Shown one piece after another: positions 12,295 through 17,939 of a stretch of DNA of 17,939 nucleotides. The notes below the pieces were generated by a model. That model had not been told where the DNA came from. It ran no database searches and saw nothing but the letters and a program-made list of their open reading frames with translations. The translations under genes and the position numbers were made by a program. How positions within the stretch are numbered: position 1 is the first letter of the stretch; each line of letters starts with the position of its first letter. Source of the stretch: CAKSQF01 sp051867925 (GTDB taxonomy: Bacteria; Bacillota; Clostridia; Oscillospirales; CAG-272); contig JBJDZI010000035.1 of assembly GCA_051867925.1 (NCBI GenBank), forward strand, positions 1 through 17,939, in the 5' to 3' direction.

Positions 12295-13497
12295 ATGACC
12301 AAAATTGATATATTCTCCGGCTTTTTGGGAGCCGGCAAAACCACACTCATCAAAAAACTGCTCTCCGAAGCCTACGCAGGACAAAAAGTCGTCCTGATCG
12401 AAAACGAATTCGGCGAGATCGGCATTGACGGCGGATTTTTGCAGGATGCGGGCATCACCGTCAACGAAATGAACTCGGGTTGCATCTGCTGTTCGCTGGT
12501 TGGCGATTTTTCCAAGGCGCTCACCCAAGTGGTAGCCGAATACGCCCCCGACCGCATTCTCATCGAGCCTTCCGGCGTAGGCAAACTCTCTGATGTCATC
12601 CGTGCGGTGCAGACCGTGCTGACCGATGACGTGGTGCTGAACAGTTATACTGCCGTGGCTGATGCCAACAAGTGCAAGATGTATATGAAGAATTTCGGCG
12701 AGTTTTACAACGATCAGATCGAACACGCCGGTGCCATCGTTCTCAGCCACACTCAGACCTGCTCCGAGAAGAAGATTGCCGACACCGTGTCGCTTCTGCG
12801 GGAAAAGAACGCCGAGGCGGTTATCGTCACCACTCCTTGGGATCAGCTTTCCGGTGCGCAGATTCTCTCTGCCATGGAGCAGACCTCCACCCTTGCCGAT
12901 GATCTCCGCGCGTTGACCGAGGCTGAGACCTGCCCCGTCTGCGGCGGTCACCATCATCACCACCATCACGATCACGATGAAGAGTGTGAGTGCGGTCACG
13001 AGCACCATCACGATCACGATGAAGAGTGCGAATGCCATCACGAGCACCATCACGATCACGATGAAGAGTGCGAATGCCATCACGAGCACCATCACGATCA
13101 CGATGAGGAATGCGAATGCCATCACGAGCACCATCACGATCACGATGAGGAATGCGAATGCGGTCACGAGCACCATCACGATGAGGAATGCGGTTGCCGC
13201 GGGCATCACCACCACGCCGATGAAGTATTCCAAAGCTGGGGAATCGAGACCACAGCAAAATTTACCGCAGACAAGCTTCGCACCATCCTGTCCGCTCTCG
13301 AGGACGAGAAGACCTGCGGTATCGTACTCCGCGCTAAGGGCATCGTAGCAGGGGAGGACGGCAACTGGATTCATTTCGACTACGTTCCCGGCGAACCCGA
13401 TATCAGAAACGGCTCCGCAGGATTGATCGGACGCGTCTGCGTCATCGGCTCGGGGCTGCACGAGTCCGTGATCGCCGATCTCTTCCACAATAACTGA
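12295..13497 (+). CDS. CobW/COG0523 G3E-family GTPase with large His/Cys-rich insert
   Basis: This 400-residue protein is a putative metal-chaperone GTPase. The Walker A motif is GFLGAGKT (9-16), the COG0523 metal motif CICC is at 63-66, and the Walker B-type motif ILIEPSGVG is at 88-96. A CxxC pair (213-216) opens a low-complexity region, 219-306, containing about 39 histidines and repeated CEC motifs. It is built of the unit HHEHHHDHDEECEC. The C-terminal CobW domain follows from about 310. His-rich tails bind Zn, Ni or Co in relatives such as HypB, nickel chaperones and CobW-type proteins. The motif usually giving guanine specificity (NKxD) appears as SHTQ (151-154), which is atypical. SD-like AGGAAAGG lies 12 nt before the ATG, a long spacing. 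It is the first gene of a two-gene unit. Confidence 0.93.
   Translation: MTKIDIFSGFLGAGKTTLIKKLLSEAYAGQKVVLIENEFGEIGIDGGFLQDAGITVNEMNSGCICCSLVGDFSKALTQVVAEYAPDRILIEPSGVGKLSDVIRAVQTVLTDDVVLNSYTAVADANKCKMYMKNFGEFYNDQIEHAGAIVLSHTQTCSEKKIADTVSLLREKNAEAVIVTTPWDQLSGAQILSAMEQTSTLADDLRALTEAETCPVCGGHHHHHHHDHDEECECGHEHHHDHDEECECHHEHHHDHDEECECHHEHHHDHDEECECHHEHHHDHDEECECGHEHHHDEECGCRGHHHHADEVFQSWGIETTAKFTADKLRTILSALEDEKTCGIVLRAKGIVAGEDGNWIHFDYVPGEPDIRNGSAGLIGRVCVIGSGLHESVIADLFHNN
12994..13197 (+). repeat. In-frame 42-bp tandem repeats coding the His/Cys-rich region
   Basis: Four complete 42-bp units (12994-13161) encode G/H-HEHHHDHDEECEC, followed by a shortened unit to 13197. A diverged unit precedes them (12949-12993). 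The copies differ at only a few bases, mostly synonymous (GAA/GAG, CAT/GGT at the first codon). This points to recent expansion by slippage or unequal crossing over. The copy number is likely to vary between strains. Confidence 0.93.
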
Positions 13498-13507
13498 GGT
13501 GAATCTG

Positions 13508-14458
13508 ATGAATCAACGCAAAGAACTGCCCGTTTACCTGTTCACGGGATTTTTGGAAGCAGGAAAGACCAAAACTCTGCAGGATACGCTGTCCGATCCC
13601 GATTTTAACACCGGCGAGCCGATGTTGCTCATCGTCTGCGAAGAGGGTGTGGAAGAATACGATCCCTCCGCATTTGCTCACGACAATATTTCTATGGAAA
13701 TTGTCGAGGATGCCGAGGATTTGAGCCCTTTGCTCTTTGACGCGCTTGAGAAGAAATACCGTCCCGACCGTGTACTCATTGAGTACAACGGCGTTTGGCT
13801 CATTGACAAACTCTATCAGTCGCTGCCCGAAAACTGGATGATCTATCAGGAAATCTTCGTGGCAGATGCCAACACCTTCCAGACTTACAATCAAAATATG
13901 CGCCAGTTGGTCTTCGACAAACTCCAGTCCTGCGAGACCGTGCTTCTCAACCGTGCGCCCGAGAATGTGGACATGGAAGCCATTCACAAGATCATTCGCG
14001 GAGCCAATCGCCGCTGTGCCATCGGATACGAATATGTCACAGGCGAATTTGCTTACGACGAGATCGAAGATCCTCTGCCCTTTGACATCAACGCACCCGT
14101 GATCGAGATTGCAGACGAAGATTTTGCCACTTGGTATCGCGATTTGACCGAGGATGCACAGAAATATGTAGGCAAGACAGTCCGTTTCAAGGGCATCGTG
14201 GCGCGGGACAATCAACTTCCGCCTCGGATGTTCGTCATCGGGCGCCATGTGATGACCTGTTGCGTGGACGATATCAGTTATTGCGGTCTGGTCTGCAAGT
14301 CCATGCGCGCCAATACGCTGAACACCAAAGATTGGGTGACTCTGACCGCTACCGTTTCGTTTGAGTTCAACAAAGTCTACGGCAGTCAGGGGCCCGTGCT
14401 CACCGATGTGGAGATCGTTTCTGCCCAGCCGCCCGCCAATTTGGTTGCTTCCTTTTAA
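13508..14458 (+). CDS. Second G3E (CobW-like) GTPase fused to a YcgQ/TIGR03943-like C-terminal domain
   Basis: The 316-residue protein begins with a G3E P-loop, FTGFLEAGKTKT (12-23), and a Walker B-like strand RVLIEYNGVW (88-97). The CxCC metal motif of the family is missing: the corresponding region reads LLIVCEEGVEEYD (40-52). Instead of the CobW C-terminal domain, residues about 205-310 resemble the C-terminus of YcgQ (DUF1980/TIGR03943). The features are a KGIVAR strand, RMFVIGRHVMTCC (240-252), WVTLTATVSF (276-285) and a closing VEIVSAQPP. GAGGTG at 13496-13501 is 6 nt before ATG 13508, overlapping the upstream stop, so it is coupled to the first GTPase. Function is inferred to be metal handling, possibly zinc; the exact role is unknown. 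Confidence 0.85.
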   Translation: MNQRKELPVYLFTGFLEAGKTKTLQDTLSDPDFNTGEPMLLIVCEEGVEEYDPSAFAHDNISMEIVEDAEDLSPLLFDALEKKYRPDRVLIEYNGVWLIDKLYQSLPENWMIYQEIFVADANTFQTYNQNMRQLVFDKLQSCETVLLNRAPENVDMEAIHKIIRGANRRCAIGYEYVTGEFAYDEIEDPLPFDINAPVIEIADEDFATWYRDLTEDAQKYVGKTVRFKGIVARDNQLPPRMFVIGRHVMTCCVDDISYCGLVCKSMRANTLNTKDWVTLTATVSFEFNKVYGSQGPVLTDVEIVSAQPPANLVASF

Positions 14459-14460
14459 TG

Positions 14461-14491
14461 AAAAAATCCGACGGATTCCGTCGGATTTTTT
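14461..14491. terminator. Bidirectional intrinsic terminator
   Basis: A 14-bp stem (14461-14474 with 14478-14491) has an A-run on its left arm and a T-run on its right arm, loop ATT. It therefore reads as a terminator on both strands. It separates the G3E GTPase operon from the convergent cardiolipin synthase gene. Confidence 0.93.
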
Positions 14492-14501
14492 GTTTTCCGG
14501 G

Positions 14502-16031
14502 TTAAAACAGCGGTGCGAACAGGCGCAGGATTGCGTAATACAGTCCGCGAATCATTCCGAAGCGGGGACGGGGAACTTTCGCAGGAACGCACTTTTCCTG
14601 CGTCTCCAGAAAATCCCGCTTCACATCGGCAACCGATTGAGCGCGGTAGAAGTACACACCGCATTCAAAGTGCAGATAGAGGGATCGGTAGTCCAGATTG
14701 ACCGTGCCCACGGTGGCAACCTGATCGTCGCAGACAAAGGATTTGGCGTGGATGAAACCGGGGGTGTATTCGTAAATCTTCACGCCGCCCGCCAGTAGTT
14801 TGGGATAATGGGAACGGGTGAGCGCGTGCGCGCTCTTTTTGTCGGGGATGGCGGGCGTGATCATCCGCACATCCACGCCACGCCTCGCGGCAAGGATCAT
14901 AGCCCCCTCCAGTTCCTCGTCGATGATCAGATAGGGCGTGCAGATGTAGACATACCGCTGGGCACTGTGAAGGATGTTCAGATAGACATTCTCTCCCAGC
15001 GATTCGCCATCCAGCGGCGTGTCACCGTAGGGCTGAACGTATCCGTCACATTGAGGCAGAGCCTCATTGGAAAAGTCGGGACGGAAGCGGTCGATTTCGG
15101 TATCGCCCGGGCGGAATGCGTTCCACATTTCGAGAAAGAGAAGCGTCAAACTCCATACACCGTCTCCGCGCAACATTACGGCGGTGTCTTTCCAATGTCC
15201 GTAGCGCACCTTCTCGTTGATATACTCGTCTGCGAGATTGACGCCGCCGGTAAAGCCCACCTTTCCGTCGATGACCATGATTTTGCGGTGATCGCGGTTG
15301 TTCATCACGATGGACAGAACGGGCTTGAAGGGATTAAAGGAAATACAGCGGATTCCCTTTTTTTCCAGCCTGCGGTCGTAATCGTAGGGCAGAGTGGTCA
15401 GAGAACCAACGTCGTCGTAGATCACCCGAACATCCACGCCCTGCTTGGCTTTTTCCTCCAAAATCTCCAACACGGAGTTCCACATCCGCCCTTCGGCAAC
15501 GATGAAGAATTCCAAGAAAATGAAGCGTTCCGCCTTCCGAAGTTCCTCCAGCATCGCGGAGAAAACCTCCTCGCCCAGCGGAAAATACCGCGACTCGGTA
15601 TTAGCGTATGCAGGAAAACCGCCGGTTTTTTGCAGGTATCGCATCTGACCTCCAACAGGAGAATTGTCGGCTGCGATTTCCTCGATCAGTGCGGAGGAGT
15701 CGGTCGCGTAGGCTTCCAGCGCCTTCTGCGAGCGTTCCATCTTTTTTCGCATCCTGCGGGTGGGAGATTTGGTACCGAAAAACAGGTAGATCAATCCGCC
15801 AAGCAGAGGAAAGAGGAGGATGGGAACCACCCAAGCCAGTTTGAAGGAGGTTTTAGTATCTTTTTGCGCAATGTAAAAGACCATCAGCAGGCTGAAGATC
15901 TGCAGAAGAATATTAGCGTAGTGAATGAATTGGCTTACTCCGAGGATCAGAACCAACAGCCACAGGGCTTGAAGGATCAGGGAGAGTACGACCAATACGA
16001 TTCTGCTGAGAATAGAATTGAGAAATTTCAT
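14502..16031 (-). CDS. cls: Cardiolipin synthase (phospholipase D superfamily)
   Basis: The 509-residue membrane enzyme condenses two phosphatidylglycerols into cardiolipin and glycerol. It has an N-terminal membrane region of two to three helices (about 10-32, 38-55 and 65-86). Two HKD catalytic motifs follow: HRKIMVID (248-255: His248, Lys250, Asp255) and HAKSFVCD (428-435: His428, Lys430, Asp435), each followed by the conserved G-N-D/R tail (GGVNLADEY and GTVNLDYRS). Length matches the family. AGGAGG is 6 nt before ATG 16031. It lies 77 bp after the alpha-mannosidase gene on the same strand and could be co-transcribed, although I see only a weak promoter candidate between them. Confidence 0.95.
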   Translation of the reverse strand: MKFLNSILSRIVLVVLSLILQALWLLVLILGVSQFIHYANILLQIFSLLMVFYIAQKDTKTSFKLAWVVPILLFPLLGGLIYLFFGTKSPTRRMRKKMERSQKALEAYATDSSALIEEIAADNSPVGGQMRYLQKTGGFPAYANTESRYFPLGEEVFSAMLEELRKAERFIFLEFFIVAEGRMWNSVLEILEEKAKQGVDVRVIYDDVGSLTTLPYDYDRRLEKKGIRCISFNPFKPVLSIVMNNRDHRKIMVIDGKVGFTGGVNLADEYINEKVRYGHWKDTAVMLRGDGVWSLTLLFLEMWNAFRPGDTEIDRFRPDFSNEALPQCDGYVQPYGDTPLDGESLGENVYLNILHSAQRYVYICTPYLIIDEELEGAMILAARRGVDVRMITPAIPDKKSAHALTRSHYPKLLAGGVKIYEYTPGFIHAKSFVCDDQVATVGTVNLDYRSLYLHFECGVYFYRAQSVADVKRDFLETQEKCVPAKVPRPRFGMIRGLYYAILRLFAPLF

Positions 16032-16066
16032 GGAAGTCCTCCTTTTTATGTATCACGGTAGTAAAC

Positions 16067-16096
16067 GGAGTGCAACGGATCAGTCCATTGCACTCC
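16067..16096. terminator. Hairpin between mannosidase and cls genes
   Basis: GGAGTGCAA (16067-16075) pairs with TTGCACTCC (16088-16096). The inner GGA/TCC (16077-16079 and 16084-16086) extends the stem after one mismatch, leaving loop TCAG. On the minus strand only a weak T-rich stretch follows (CGTTTACT). It may slow or partly end mannosidase transcription, or protect the upstream mRNA from decay. Confidence 0.5.
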
Positions 16097-16108
16097 AAAG
16101 TCAAATGA

Positions 16109-17939
16109 TTATCGAACCATCATCAAAGATACGATCCGGAAGGGTCTGAAGGTAAGGTCAACCTTGCCGTCCGTAATGGGGAGTTCTTCCTTCACGTCCT
16201 CCAGAATGTTACAATCAAATACCTGCTTTACGCCTTTGGGAAGGGTAATACTGCAACGGGTCCGGTTGCGCTCCGCCTCGTAGAGACGAACCACGAATGC
16301 GTCGTTCCGATAAGCTGCGGGCTTGACTGCTTCGCAGACGATATTGTCGGCAGACAGTTTTAAGAAGGGGGCGGAAGAGTCGGCAATGCCGCTCACTTTT
16401 ACCGCAGGCACGTTCAGCAGATAAGACTCGCGGATAACGTTTCCGGTAGCAAAGCCTTCGGCGTGAGGATAGAGGGAGTAGGTCATCTCATGTACGCCCT
16501 CGTCGCCGGTGACGTCGGGGTGAGTACCGCCGCGGTGGAGGGTCAGACAGAGGTTGCCCTCGTAGGTGGAGATGCCATACTTGCAGTCGTTAAGGATGGC
16601 AACGCCGAAGCGGGATTCGGAAAGATCGGTCCACTTGTGATTGCAGACCTCGAACTTAGCCGTCTCAAAACTGTTGTTGCGGGTGATGGGGCGATCCATG
16701 TGACCGAACTGGATCTCGTTCTTGACGGTCATGCTGTTGACCTCCAGATCGAAGCCGGTCTTCAGGAAGGTGTGCTTTTCCTTCCAATCCACCACGGTGT
16801 GGAAGTCAACGCGGGCGGTGTTGGCATAGAAGATCACATCCTGCGTCAGTTTGGAAGCCTCGCCGATGGCGTAGGTCAAACGGATCACAAACTCCAGCGC
16901 GCCGTCAGAGATCACCTCAAAGGAGAGGAGACAATCCTGCACGCGGATTTTGGACATGGTCTCGATGTCGATGTCCCAGTTGTCGTATCGCTCGGGGACG
17001 TCTTCGGCAATGTAGAAGGTGTTGAGGGGGGCACCGTCTGCTTTCTTCAGTTCACGGTCAGCCCGCTTGTCGATAAAGGATGCGATGCCGCCCTTTTCGT
17101 CGAAGGTGACGGTGGCAAAGGGCGTTTCCAGCACCTTTCCGTCCCATTGAAAGGGCGAATCGGCGGTAGTGCAGGTATCACACAGGGGCAGAGAGATCTG
17201 CGACAGAGCGGGGATTTCCACGCCGCCTACTGCCACCACTGCCTTGCCGGTCACGTCGGTGTAGGTCTGGACGATCTTGCCTGCGGGATACTTTCCGCTA
17301 TCGGGAAGTGTGACTACGTCGTCGCGATCGAAGGAGGTGGTGTTGAACAGTGTGATGGCATCGCCTTCGGACAGCAGTTTCTTTGCGTAGCCCTCGGTAA
17401 TGGCGTCGGCGTCCTTCACCAGCTGATAATTCTGTTCCACAGCCTTCTGGGTCACGCCAGTGTAGCAGGTGCCGGGCAGAATATCGTGGAACTGATTGGT
17501 CAGAAGCGTCTTGTAGAGTTCATCGGTGCGGGCGTTCTTTCCCTCGCCTGCCAGCACGTTGAGGTAATCCATATCGTGGAGCGCAAACTCCGCCTTGCGG
17601 TTGGAACGCTTGATCTCGTGCATTTGGGTCAGCGTACCGCGGTGAAGTTCCAGATAAAGCTCGCCGGTGTAGGTGGGGAGCTTGTCCGCAACCTGTTCGA
17701 TCTCCTTCATGAAGTCGCTGATGGTGGTGTAGTAGCTGTCTGCAAGACCGGGAACATTCATAATTCTCCGCGCTTTTTCCAGCATTGCAGGGGTAGGTCC
17801 GCCGCCGCCGTCACCGTGACCGAAGGAATGGAGTCTGCCTTCGAAATATTCCTTATTCCGAATGGTGTTGATCTGTCCCTGGGTGTCTTTCACATCGGGG
17901 GAGGTGTCGATGCTGTTGAGATGGGTCAGCACTACACTT
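16109..17939 (-). CDS. GH38 alpha-mannosidase, C-terminal part (5' end outside window)
   Basis: The visible 609 residues continue open to the right edge, so the start codon lies outside. Whole GH38 proteins are usually about 850-1050 residues. Recognisable segments are GHGDGGGGPT near the start of the fragment, ELYLELHRGT, and LTNQFHDILPGTCYTGV near residues 146-163. In the last of these, the His of FHD corresponds to the zinc-binding His of the family (NQFHD/QHHD motif). The nucleophile Asp and the other zinc ligands should lie upstream of the window. The remaining 400 residues form the beta-rich GH38 C-terminal domains. It probably removes alpha-mannose from glycans in the cytoplasm. A GTG at 17930-17932 is not taken as the start, because conserved family sequence continues across it. 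Confidence 0.93.
   Translation of the reverse strand, partial: SVVLTHLNSIDTSPDVKDTQGQINTIRNKEYFEGRLHSFGHGDGGGGPTPAMLEKARRIMNVPGLADSYYTTISDFMKEIEQVADKLPTYTGELYLELHRGTLTQMHEIKRSNRKAEFALHDMDYLNVLAGEGKNARTDELYKTLLTNQFHDILPGTCYTGVTQKAVEQNYQLVKDADAITEGYAKKLLSEGDAITLFNTTSFDRDDVVTLPDSGKYPAGKIVQTYTDVTGKAVVAVGGVEIPALSQISLPLCDTCTTADSPFQWDGKVLETPFATVTFDEKGGIASFIDKRADRELKKADGAPLNTFYIAEDVPERYDNWDIDIETMSKIRVQDCLLSFEVISDGALEFVIRLTYAIGEASKLTQDVIFYANTARVDFHTVVDWKEKHTFLKTGFDLEVNSMTVKNEIQFGHMDRPITRNNSFETAKFEVCNHKWTDLSESRFGVAILNDCKYGISTYEGNLCLTLHRGGTHPDVTGDEGVHEMTYSLYPHAEGFATGNVIRESYLLNVPAVKVSGIADSSAPFLKLSADNIVCEAVKPAAYRNDAFVVRLYEAERNRTRCSITLPKGVKQVFDCNILEDVKEELPITDGKVDLTFRPFRIVSLMMVR

Noticed and set aside
12994..13197. 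Regular repeats considered as a CRISPR array
   Set aside because: Units are directly adjacent with no spacers, in frame with a GTPase gene, and code a metal-binding tract. There are no cas genes.
12214..13488. A 424-residue minus-strand frame antisense to the first G3E GTPase
   Set aside because: Its repeated MVLVMAFA-type segments are just the reverse complement of the 42-bp His repeats. The real gene on the plus strand has a P-loop, CICC and a promoter.
14808..16061. A 417-residue plus-strand frame antisense to cls
   Set aside because: The minus-strand frame has both HKD motifs and a ribosome site. The plus frame has no recognisable domain.

Overview
This is a chromosomal window that looks like an anaerobic low-to-mid GC Bacillota, most likely a gut-type clostridium (Oscillospiraceae or a relative). 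That placement is inferred from several things. Promoters match the sigma-A consensus almost perfectly with 17 bp spacing. Ribosome binding sites are strong (GGAGG type). The tRNA gene carries an encoded CCA. The F-type ATP synthase has a sodium-type c subunit. Family content also fits: AGCS symporter under a glycine riboswitch, CobW GTPases, GH38 mannosidase. I see no phage, transposase, CRISPR array or rRNA.

Layout. Positions 1-1270 hold a palindromic repeat, a tRNA-Leu(UAG) gene with its own promoter and terminator, an unknown four-helix membrane protein, and a half-size EamA transporter. Positions 1338-8150 are a complete ATP synthase operon (atpI-like, atpB, E, F, H, A, G, D, C) behind one strong promoter and a terminator-like leader hairpin. 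Its two notable features are a c subunit with two carboxylates in the ion site and an epsilon subunit that lacks the C-terminal inhibitory domain. Positions 8269-9887 (minus strand) are an alanine/glycine:cation symporter gene preceded by a single-aptamer glycine riboswitch, a terminator and a consensus promoter. Positions 9888-10092 have no gene but contain an unexplained foldable element. Positions 10093-12173 (minus) are a three-gene operon: a YgjP-like metallopeptidase, a P-loop kinase-like protein fused to a DUF3006-like N-terminus, and a SAM methyltransferase.

Positions 12225-14491 (plus) are a two-gene G3E (CobW/COG0523) GTPase operon. The first protein carries a large His/Cys-rich metal-binding insert made of 42-bp tandem repeats. 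The second lacks the CxCC metal motif and ends in a domain resembling the C-terminus of YcgQ/TIGR03943 proteins. A shared bidirectional terminator separates it from a convergent cardiolipin synthase gene (14502-16031, minus). Upstream of that is the C-terminal two thirds of a GH38 alpha-mannosidase that runs off the right edge.

The most interesting parts are the paired G3E GTPases, which may be an intracellular metal-handling module, the sodium-type ATP synthase with a shortened epsilon, and the DUF3006-kinase fusion. Family assignments come from reading motifs in the sequence; no database search was run.
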